From NCBI GenBank assembly GCA_038063075.1, contig JBBTVW010000055.1, positions 1 through 8,552 of the forward strand: DNA of 8,552 nucleotides. The letters run 5' to 3'. This stretch comes from JACQHJ01 sp038063075. GTDB lineage: Bacteria > Patescibacteriota > Microgenomatia > Levybacterales > UBA12049. Below the pieces are notes generated by a model. The model saw only the letters and a list, made by a program, of their open reading frames with translations. It did not search any database and was not told where the DNA came from. The first letter of the stretch is position 1, and each line of letters opens with the position of its first letter. This document shows positions 1-5,393 of this stretch, in pieces. Made by a program: the position numbers and the translations under genes.

Positions 1-567
1 AAAATGACAGCTTATCATGAAGCAGGACACGCTCTAGTTTCTTGGTTTATGCCAAATATGGATCCAATCCATAGAATATCAATAGTCTCAAGAGGCATGA
101 GCCTAGGTCATACAATGATGGAGCCAATAGATAGAGTGCATGAAACAAAAACCCGTTTAATAGAAGAAATTGCAGTTATGCTTGGTGGAAGAGCAGCTGA
201 AAGCCTAGTTTTTAATGAAGTAACAACTGGTGCATCTGATGATATTGCAAAAGCAACAGAGGTTGCCAGAACCATGGTTATGGAATATGGAATGAGTGAG
301 TTAGGTCCTATTAACTTAAGTGGTGAAGAAAGAAGAATGCCATATGAAAGTCCAAATATTTCTCCAGATATGGCAGCAAAGATTGATGCGCAAGTTAAGA
401 ATTTAACAGATGAAGGATATAAAAATGCATCAATAATTTTGAAAAAACTTAGAAGTAAACTTGATCTTTTGGCAGAAGAGTTACTTAAAAAAGAAACTTT
501 AGAATCAGAAGATTTTGCAAAATTAATAGGTCCAAAAAAAGCTGCTTTAGCTACTTTAAAAGTTTAA
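1..567 (+). CDS. ftsH: ATP-dependent zinc metalloprotease FtsH, C-terminal part (5' truncated)
   Basis: This is the peptidase domain of the membrane-anchored AAA+ protease FtsH, which degrades misfolded membrane proteins and some short-lived cytosolic proteins. The membrane and AAA+ parts lie upstream of the window. The frame is open from base 1, and the first ATG (position 4) is internal. Counting from that Met, the zinc motif HEAGH is at residues 5-9. The region LGHTM (34-38) and the helix MLGGRAAE (59-66) match the family. TTGASDDI (74-81) carries the third zinc ligand, Asp80, by alignment to the family's STGASNDI. A helical C-terminal segment follows, and the protein ends soon after it without a long tail. 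No terminator is visible after the stop; the next gene's -35 box begins 8 nt later. Family assignment is very secure. Confidence 0.96.
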   Translation, partial: KMTAYHEAGHALVSWFMPNMDPIHRISIVSRGMSLGHTMMEPIDRVHETKTRLIEEIAVMLGGRAAESLVFNEVTTGASDDIAKATEVARTMVMEYGMSELGPINLSGEERRMPYESPNISPDMAAKIDAQVKNLTDEGYKNASIILKKLRSKLDLLAEELLKKETLESEDFAKLIGPKKAALATLKV

Positions 568-574
568 CTACTTA

Positions 575-604
575 TTGACAAACATCTCCTAAAGAGTAAA
601 TAAT
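575..604 (+). promoter_or_regulatory. Sigma70-type promoter for the 611 membrane protein gene
   Basis: A perfect -35 box TTGACA (575-580) is followed by an 18-bp spacer and a -10 box AATAAT (599-604, five of six consensus bases). The -10 ends 6 nt before the ATG at 611, so transcription should begin at or next to the start codon. No Shine-Dalgarno sequence is seen at a proper distance. Confidence 0.6.
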
Positions 605-610
605 CAGATT

Positions 611-1252
611 ATGACCGAAGAAAAAAAGATTCATAAACTTCATTTTTCAAAAGGAGAAGCAATCAGGTTTGGTTATGAAAAAGCAAAAGCAAATCTCTTC
701 TTTTTTGTTGTTTTATTTCTAATCTGGATTGCGGTAAGCGCAATTTATGGAGCCTTATATTTTGCCGTAATAACTCAGTCTGGAGCAGAAGGGTACTTTC
801 TTCTAAATCTAGTTAACTGGGTCTTCTCTTCAATTATATCCTTAGGAATGGTTAGTATTTCTTTAAAGATTGTAGAAAATAAAAAGGCAGAATATAAAGA
901 TTTATTTTTCCTCGATTGGAAACTTATATTTGTTTATGTAATTGCAAATCTTGTAAGAAGTATAGCTATTTTTATTGGTTTTATACTCTTAATAGTTCCT
1001 GGAATTATTATTGCCATAAAACTTCAATTTATTGATTATTTAATTGTCGATAAAAAAATGGGATTTGAGTCTATTAATAAGTCATGGGAAATGACAAAAG
1101 GAGTTAAGTGGAACCTTTTTGTATTTGGAATATTACTTTGTTTGATTAACGTACTTGGCTTTTTAGCTTTGCTTTTAGGATTATTTGTAACACTTCCGCT
1201 TTCAATGGTTGCAACAGCCTACGTTTATAAAAAATTGATCTCTCAAGTTTAA
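611..1252 (+). CDS. Integral membrane protein, DUF975/GDPD-membrane-domain-like
   Basis: A 213-residue polytopic membrane protein of unknown role. A charged cytosolic start (residues 1-25, with HFSKGEAIRFGYEKAK) leads to hydrophobic segments at about 29-54, 63-85, 105-137 and 167-207; the last is long enough for two helices. The block LLIVPGIIIAIK (126-137), followed by a D-Y-L-I-V-D stretch and a conserved-looking SWEMTKG (158-164), resembles the repeat found in DUF975/YciC proteins and in membrane domains attached to glycerophosphodiester phosphodiesterases. No catalytic domain is attached, so enzymatic activity cannot be claimed. It is flanked by ftsH and the 5' nuclease and appears to be its own transcription unit, with promoters on both sides. 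The ATG at 611 is set by the promoter position and the lack of an upstream start. The membrane call is strong; the family call is moderate. Confidence 0.8.
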   Translation: MTEEKKIHKLHFSKGEAIRFGYEKAKANLFFFVVLFLIWIAVSAIYGALYFAVITQSGAEGYFLLNLVNWVFSSIISLGMVSISLKIVENKKAEYKDLFFLDWKLIFVYVIANLVRSIAIFIGFILLIVPGIIIAIKLQFIDYLIVDKKMGFESINKSWEMTKGVKWNLFVFGILLCLINVLGFLALLLGLFVTLPLSMVATAYVYKKLISQV

Positions 1253-1264
1253 AAAAGTTTCTTC

Positions 1265-1273
1265 TGATATAAT
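1265..1273 (+). promoter_or_regulatory. Extended -10 promoter (TGATATAAT) for the 5' nuclease operon
   Basis: TG at 1265-1266, one base, then a perfect TATAAT (1268-1273). No convincing -35 lies 16-18 bp upstream, as is typical when an extended -10 is present. The box ends 6 nt before the ATG at 1280, predicting a leaderless mRNA. Confidence 0.65.
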
Positions 1274-1279
1274 CTTTAC

Positions 1280-2215
1280 ATGCAAAAACTCGTTGTTATT
1301 GATGGTAACGCCATACTTCATAGAGCCTATCATGCACTCCCTTTTTTAAATACAAAAGATGGAAACCCCACAAATGCGGTTTATGGTTTTTTTAGTATGC
1401 TTATAAAAGTAATAGGTGATTTAAGACCAGAATATTTAATTGTTTGTTTTGATAGAAAAGCACCAACTTTTAGAAAACAAATGTTTAGTGGTTATCAATC
1501 AAAAAGGCCAACCATGTCTGACGATTTGGTTCCTCAAATTGATGTTGTTTACAAGGCATTAGACAGGGCAAAAATAAAACATTTTGGAATTGACGGATAT
1601 GAAGCAGATGATTTAATTGGGACTATATCAAAACAAGCAGTGGAGAAGGGTTTAGAGGTAATAATACTTTCAGGAGATAGAGATTTGTTACAACTTGTAA
1701 ACCCTCATGTTCTGATGCTTGCCCCAGTAGTTGGAATTACAAACATGACTTTATTTGATGTAAACAAAGTTAAAGAAAAATATGGATTAAACCCACTTCA
1801 AATAATTGATTATAAAGCTTTGGTTGGCGATAATTCTGATAATTATCCAGGAGTGACAGGTATTGGTCCTAAAACAGCTTCAAATTTGCTTCAAAAATAT
1901 GAATCTTTGGAAAATCTTTATAAGAATATTTCTAAGTTGCCAATGCCTTTACAGCAAAAATTAGCAACAGATGCAGAGCAAGCAGCTATGGCTAAAAAGC
2001 TTGCTACAATCGTCCTAGATGCTCCCTTATCATTTGAAAAAGAAGAAGCTCTTTTGTCAAACATGGATATTGAGAATTTAAGGCAAGAATTTGAGAGGCT
2101 TGGGTTTAATAGTATTCAAAAAAGACTATTAGATTTGCAACCAAAACCTATAAAAAAAGAAAAAATAAGTAAAGAGAAAAATGAAAAAGATGATAATCAA
2201 ATGAGTTTATTATGA
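1280..2215 (+). CDS. Standalone PolA-type 5'-3' exonuclease (flap nuclease)
   Basis: A 311-residue 5' nuclease equivalent to the N-terminal domain of DNA polymerase I, which removes RNA primers and 5' flaps in replication and repair. Metal-binding acidic residues are visible in order: Asp8 (VVIDGNA), Asp58 (CFDRKAP), Glu108-Asp110-Asp111 (GYEADDLIG), Asp133 and Asp135 (SGDRDLLQL), and Asp184/Asp187 (VGDNSDNYPG). The helix-three-turn-helix VTGIGPKTA (192-200) follows. There is no proofreading or polymerase domain: the frame stops after about 290 folded residues plus a lysine-rich tail (290-306) ending in QMSLL. That end resembles a sliding-clamp-binding motif. The stop overlaps the next gene's ATG as ATGA, so translation of the two is probably coupled. 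The gene cannot be called polA because the polymerase is absent here. Confidence 0.93.
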   Translation: MQKLVVIDGNAILHRAYHALPFLNTKDGNPTNAVYGFFSMLIKVIGDLRPEYLIVCFDRKAPTFRKQMFSGYQSKRPTMSDDLVPQIDVVYKALDRAKIKHFGIDGYEADDLIGTISKQAVEKGLEVIILSGDRDLLQLVNPHVLMLAPVVGITNMTLFDVNKVKEKYGLNPLQIIDYKALVGDNSDNYPGVTGIGPKTASNLLQKYESLENLYKNISKLPMPLQQKLATDAEQAAMAKKLATIVLDAPLSFEKEEALLSNMDIENLRQEFERLGFNSIQKRLLDLQPKPIKKEKISKEKNEKDDNQMSLL

Positions 2216-3312
2216 AAGTAGTTATAATTCATGATTATATTAAAGAGTTTGGTGGAGCAGAAAGAGTTCTAGAAGCTTTATCAAATATTTATCCAGATGC
2301 GCCAATTTATACAGCATTTTGTGATAAAAGCTCGAGTGCTTTTGGTCACCTTAAGGATAAAAAAATAATAACTAGTTGGTTTAACTATCTTCCATTTGCA
2401 AGTAAGCTTGCCAGCCCTTTAAGGTTTTTAACTCCTTTTATTTGGTCTAGTTTTTCTTTTAAAGATGTAGATGTAGTTATTTCTTCAGCAAGTTGGTTTA
2501 TTACCAAAGGTTTTAAGAAAGAAAATGATAAGTTTATCGAAATTTGTTACTGCCATACTCCTCCTAGGTGGCTTTATGGCTATGCAACTTCACTTAATTT
2601 TCAAAAATATGGACTAATTAAAGCTTACGCAGCCATTGCTGGCCATTTCTTAAGAATGTATGATTTTAGACAATCTCAAAAAGTTGATTTTTTTATCGCT
2701 AACTCAGAAGAGGTTGCAAGTAGAATTAAAAAGTTTTATAGAAAAGATTCAAGCGTAATTTATCCTCCTGTTTTTCTTCCAAAGACAAAAGATGTAGCTA
2801 AAGAAGACTATTACTTTATAGTATCAAGAATTGTTGGGGCAAAGGGTTTAGACATGGCTGTAGAAGCCGCTGTAAGGCAAGGATTCAATTTAAAAATTGC
2901 AGGGGCACCAGCTGGATACTATTTTGAATACAATAAGCTTTTAGAGAAAGCAAAAGGTAAAGTAGAGTTCTTAGGACAAGTAAGTGATGATGAGCTTGCT
3001 TTACTTTATAAAAAAGCAAAAGGGTTTTTAGCCTTATCAAAAGATGAAGATTTTGGAATAACTCCAGTTGAGGCAATGTTAAGCAAAACACCAGTTATTG
3101 CATTCAATGGAGGAGGGTATAAGGAAACAGTAGTTGATGGTAAAACAGGTGTTTTATTTGATGACTATTCAGTTGAAGGATTAATAGAGGCTGTAAAAAG
3201 ATTTGAAAAGATGAGTTTTAGCGCGAAGGATTTAATAGAACAAGCAAATAAATTTTCTAAAGAAAGATTTGAGAAAGAAATTAAGGAGTTTGTGAAATCA
3301 AAAATAAAATGA
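2212..3312 (+). CDS. GT4-family glycosyltransferase (group 1)
   Basis: A 366-residue GT-B-fold glycosyltransferase that transfers a sugar from a nucleotide-sugar donor, probably in cell-surface polysaccharide or glycolipid assembly at the inner face of the membrane. The N-terminal half shows the acceptor-side glycine motif FGGAERV (13-19) and CHTPPRWLYGY (114-124), a block typical of WbaZ-like mannosyltransferases. The C-terminal half shows VSRIVGAKGLD (204-214), with the Arg and Lys that contact donor phosphates. The E-x7-E element is Glu279 to Glu287 in EDFGITPVE. Donor and acceptor cannot be told from sequence; mannose is only a possibility. The start overlaps the nuclease stop by 4 bp and the stop overlaps the NUDIX start by 4 bp, so it sits mid-operon between two nucleic-acid or nucleotide enzymes without an obvious functional link. 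Neither junction has a Shine-Dalgarno at proper spacing. Confidence 0.9.
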   Translation: MKVVIIHDYIKEFGGAERVLEALSNIYPDAPIYTAFCDKSSSAFGHLKDKKIITSWFNYLPFASKLASPLRFLTPFIWSSFSFKDVDVVISSASWFITKGFKKENDKFIEICYCHTPPRWLYGYATSLNFQKYGLIKAYAAIAGHFLRMYDFRQSQKVDFFIANSEEVASRIKKFYRKDSSVIYPPVFLPKTKDVAKEDYYFIVSRIVGAKGLDMAVEAAVRQGFNLKIAGAPAGYYFEYNKLLEKAKGKVEFLGQVSDDELALLYKKAKGFLALSKDEDFGITPVEAMLSKTPVIAFNGGGYKETVVDGKTGVLFDDYSVEGLIEAVKRFEKMSFSAKDLIEQANKFSKERFEKEIKEFVKSKIK

Positions 3313-3719
3313 AAAACAGAGTTGTAGTTACTGCAATTATTGAAAAAGACGATAAAATACTAATGGGTAAGAAGGCAGGCAATGTTGGTCCATATCCTAA
3401 TACATGGCATTTAATTGGAGGAGGAATAAATTTAGGTGAAGAATCAGCGATGGAAGCCATTAAAAGAGAAATACAAGAAGAAACTGGTTTAAAAGTAAAT
3501 GAGATTGAAAGAGTAGGTTTTGATGAGGATTTTGAGGCTGATAAGCAGGGAGAAATGACTCATTATATCTTCTTAATTTATAAAACTATGATAACAAATG
3601 AAGATGCTTTGGCAGGAGATGATATAGTTACATTAGAATGGATTGATAAATCTAAATTAAAAGAACTTAGCCTAACAAGGCCCTCGACTAAATATTTTAA
3701 AGAGTTAGGTTTGATATAA
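3309..3719 (+). CDS. NUDIX hydrolase
   Basis: A 136-residue single-domain NUDIX enzyme that hydrolyses a nucleoside diphosphate linked to another group. The 23-residue box is complete at residues 39-61: Gly39, Glu45, Arg53-Glu54, Glu57-Glu58, Gly60, Leu61. The preceding TWHLIGGG (32-39) and a C-terminal PSTKYFKELGLI (125-136) complete the small fold. Substrate is not predictable. It lies directly before fpg, so an 8-oxo-dGTP-cleaning (MutT-like) role is attractive but unproven; many family members act on ADP-ribose or nucleotide sugars instead, and a glycosyltransferase is the other neighbour. The start is fixed by the ATGA overlap with the glycosyltransferase. Its stop codon lies inside the fpg -10 box. 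Confidence 0.92.
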   Translation: MKNRVVVTAIIEKDDKILMGKKAGNVGPYPNTWHLIGGGINLGEESAMEAIKREIQEETGLKVNEIERVGFDEDFEADKQGEMTHYIFLIYKTMITNEDALAGDDIVTLEWIDKSKLKELSLTRPSTKYFKELGLI

Positions 3720-3720
3720 T
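3712..3720 (+). promoter_or_regulatory. Extended -10 promoter (TGATATAAT) for fpg
   Basis: TG (3712-3713), one base, then a perfect TATAAT (3715-3720); it shares the 11-mer TGATATAATCT with the promoter at 1265. It overlaps the last codons and TAA stop of the NUDIX gene and ends 7 nt before the fpg ATG at 3728. No clear -35. Transcription is predicted to start at or one base from the ATG. Confidence 0.65.
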
Positions 3721-3727
3721 CTAAAGC

Positions 3728-4594
3728 ATGCCTGAACTTCCAGAAGTTGAAACAATCAGATTAGGACTCTCTAAATATCTTATTGGCCACAAGATAGTGG
3801 GCGTTGATGTAAAACTTAAGAAAATATTTACCGGAGACCCAAAAACCATCATAAATGGCAAAGTAATAAGTATTCAAAGGTTTGGTAAAGGACTAGTTAT
3901 TAATCTAGATAACGATTATTGTATTGCTATTCATATAAAGCTTACAGGACAGTTAATTTATAATGATTTAGCATTTATTAAAAATAGAAATATCCACTTA
4001 TCGCAGTCTAAAGTAGGAGAATTGCCCAATAAATTTACTCATGTTATTTTTGATTTAGATAAAGGCGCTAAGCTTTATTACAACGATATTCGTCAATTTG
4101 GCTGGATAAAAATTGTTAAAAAAACAGATTTAAAAGATCTTCCATTTTTTAAAAACCTTGGTCCTGAACCAATTCCATCATCAGGACAACCTGCATTAAC
4201 TTTAGAACAGTTTGAAAACATTCTTTCTAAATCAACACTTGCAGTTAAGATATTAATTATAGATCAAAAAAGAATAGGTGGAATAGGGAATATCTACGCA
4301 AATGACGCATTGTTTTTAGCAGGCATTGATCCAAGAAGAAAAGCAAAAGAAGTAACTAAAACTGAAGCTAAAAAGCTCTTTGAGGCAATACTTGAGGTTT
4401 TGAATAGAGGACTTAAGTATGGTGGAGCATCTGAGCTTACTTTTGTTAACGCTATTGGTAGTGAAGGACAATATCAAAATTACTTTTTAGCTTATGGAAA
4501 ACACAAAGAAAAATGTAGTATATGTGGTGCTAATATGGAAAAGATCTTCTTAGGTGGTAGGGGTACATTTTTTTGTCCAAGTCACCAAAAGTAA
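3728..4594 (+). CDS. mutM: Formamidopyrimidine-DNA glycosylase (Fpg/MutM)
   Basis: A 288-residue bifunctional base-excision enzyme that removes oxidised purines such as 8-oxoguanine and cleaves the abasic site. The protein begins MPELPEVETI, so after Met removal Pro1 is the Schiff-base nucleophile and the following Glu is catalytic. Lys54 (RFGKGL) corresponds to the conserved lysine near E. coli Lys57. HIKLTG (69-74) has Leu where the wedge Met is common. NDIRQFG (119-125) holds the lesion-opposite Arg and Phe. The helix-two-turn-helix is DQKRIGGIGNIYANDAL (179-195). The C-terminal zinc finger is Cys263, Cys266, Cys283 and, unusually, His286 (FCPSHQ instead of FCPxCQ), with the DNA-binding Arg278 in GGRGT. 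Length is slightly above the usual ~270, because of extra residues around 80-100. It likely has its own promoter inside the end of the NUDIX gene. Confidence 0.95.
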   Translation: MPELPEVETIRLGLSKYLIGHKIVGVDVKLKKIFTGDPKTIINGKVISIQRFGKGLVINLDNDYCIAIHIKLTGQLIYNDLAFIKNRNIHLSQSKVGELPNKFTHVIFDLDKGAKLYYNDIRQFGWIKIVKKTDLKDLPFFKNLGPEPIPSSGQPALTLEQFENILSKSTLAVKILIIDQKRIGGIGNIYANDALFLAGIDPRRKAKEVTKTEAKKLFEAILEVLNRGLKYGGASELTFVNAIGSEGQYQNYFLAYGKHKEKCSICGANMEKIFLGGRGTFFCPSHQK

Positions 4595-4613
4595 TTGTAA
4601 GTTAAATTACAAC

Positions 4614-4642
4614 TTGATCTTTATTCATATTTCTCGTAATAT
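4614..4642 (+). promoter_or_regulatory. Possible promoter for the UMP kinase-like gene
   Basis: TTGATC (4614-4619), 17-bp spacer, TAATAT (4637-4642); each is only a 4/6 match, and TATAAA (4640-4645) is an alternative -10. Transcription would start near 4650, immediately before the hairpin at 4651, giving a leader of about 22 nt. This differs from the leaderless pattern of the neighbours. Weak evidence. Confidence 0.35.
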
Positions 4643-4650
4643 AAAACACT

Positions 4651-4671
4651 AGCGCAACTGCGCTTATTTTT
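4651..4671 (+). terminator. Terminator-like hairpin abutting the UMP kinase start codon
   Basis: AGCGC (4651-4655) pairs with GCGCT (4660-4664) around the loop AACT; an A-T pair could extend it at the loop side. The stem is followed by TTATTTTT (4664-4671), and the next base is the A of the ATG at 4672. A GCGC stem stands out in this AT-rich DNA. It may end the fpg transcript, act as a leader attenuator for the UMP kinase gene, or both. The stem is short, so efficiency is uncertain. Confidence 0.5.
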
Positions 4672-5373
4672 ATGACCTATAACGATAAAATCGTAATGTC
4701 TATTGGAGGATCCCTCATTGTTCCCCATACTGGGATTGATACCAAGTTTCTTTCAAATCTCAATACCTTTATAAGAGATCAACTGGCGAAAAATAAGAAC
4801 CGCCAGTTTTTTTTGGTTGCAGGGGGAGGGAAACTAGCAAGAGATTATCGAGATGCAGGAGCAGAGGTTATAAAGCATGAATTAACAGTTGATGATTTAG
4901 ATTGGCTTGGAATTCACTCAACAAGGTTAAACGCACATCTTTTAAGAACAATATTTAGGGATATAGCTCATCCTGTAATTTTAGAGAATTTTGAGACCAT
5001 AAGAAAACCCACAGAGCCTGTTGTTATTGCAGCAGGATGGAAACCTGGCCATTCAACAGATTATGACGCAGTTTTAATCTGTGAAGACTACAATGTCAGA
5101 AGCATTATTAATTTAAGTAATGTTAAAACTGTTTTTGATAAAGATCCAAATATACATAAAGATGCAAAACCAATTCATAAAATAAGCTGGGGAGATTTTA
5201 GAAAAATTGTTGGAGATAAGTGGACACCAGGACTTAATGCACCATTTGACCCAATTGCTGCAAAAAAAGCTCATAAACTAGGCGTAAAAGTAGCAGTCCT
5301 CTTAGGTCATGATTTAAAAAATGTAGAAAATTATATTAACGAAAAAGATTTTGTAGGAACTGTGATAGAATAA
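4672..5373 (+). CDS. UMP (uridylate) kinase-like amino-acid-kinase family protein
   Basis: A 233-residue member of the amino acid kinase fold, closest in look to PyrH of the shorter archaeal type, which makes UDP from UMP and ATP in pyrimidine nucleotide supply. Visible motifs: the first strand and phosphate loop IVMSIGGSL (7-15), VAGGGKLARDYR (49-60) for substrate binding, GWKPGHSTDYDAVL (122-135), VKTVFDKDPN (151-160) as in PyrH-type VYxxDP, PGLNAPFDPIAAKKA (186-200), and a C-terminal GTVIE. The ATG at 4672 is preferred over the one at 4696 because the latter would remove most of the first strand. Odd points: a terminator-shaped hairpin with eight T's lies inside codons 37-48, and the first ~50 codons use GC-rich synonyms (CTG, GCG, CGC, CAG, CCC, GGG, ACC) that look uncommon in the rest of the gene. 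Substrate specificity for UMP is inferred from family resemblance. Confidence 0.85.
   Translation: MTYNDKIVMSIGGSLIVPHTGIDTKFLSNLNTFIRDQLAKNKNRQFFLVAGGGKLARDYRDAGAEVIKHELTVDDLDWLGIHSTRLNAHLLRTIFRDIAHPVILENFETIRKPTEPVVIAAGWKPGHSTDYDAVLICEDYNVRSIINLSNVKTVFDKDPNIHKDAKPIHKISWGDFRKIVGDKWTPGLNAPFDPIAAKKAHKLGVKVAVLLGHDLKNVENYINEKDFVGTVIE
4781..4814 (+). terminator. Intrinsic-terminator-shaped element inside the UMP kinase gene
   Basis: A perfect 8-bp inverted repeat, AACTGGCG (4781-4788) and CGCCAGTT (4801-4808), flanks a 12-nt A-rich loop. It runs directly into eight T's (4807-4814). Six stem pairs (CTGGCG/CGCCAG) include five G-C pairs. It lies on the coding strand within codons 37-48 (Gln37 to Leu48), so it could stop transcription of its own gene unless a ribosome follows closely. 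It may be an attenuator. No other CDS here was seen to hold a GC-rich stem followed by a T-run. The structure is certain as sequence; the function is inferred. Confidence 0.55.
5363..5371 (+). promoter_or_regulatory. Possible extended -10 for recF
   Basis: TG, one base, TAGAAT (5366-5371, five of six) at the end of the UMP kinase gene; no -35 is evident. It would give a leader of roughly 15 nt before the recF ATG at 5394. It overlaps coding sequence and may be chance. Confidence 0.3.
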
Positions 5374-5393
5374 TCCTCAATTGCTTTAGTCTC

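Noticed and set aside
2885..3091. Minus-strand open frame within the glycosyltransferase gene
   Set aside because: It lies wholly opposite a well-supported GT4 gene and its low-complexity Leu-rich translation resembles no family.
2212..3312. TGA reassigned to glycine (code 25)
   Set aside because: TGA ends well-defined proteins at ATGA junctions and no in-frame TGA interrupts conserved domains.
4591..4610. GTAATT/AATTAC inverted repeat at the fpg stop
   Set aside because: An all-but-one A-T stem with an 8-nt loop and no T-run; too weak to call a terminator.
4696..4698. ATG at 4696 as the UMP kinase start, which would place the 4651 hairpin in a normal intergenic gap
   Set aside because: It would remove most of the first beta strand before the GGSL loop; family members usually have six to nine residues there.
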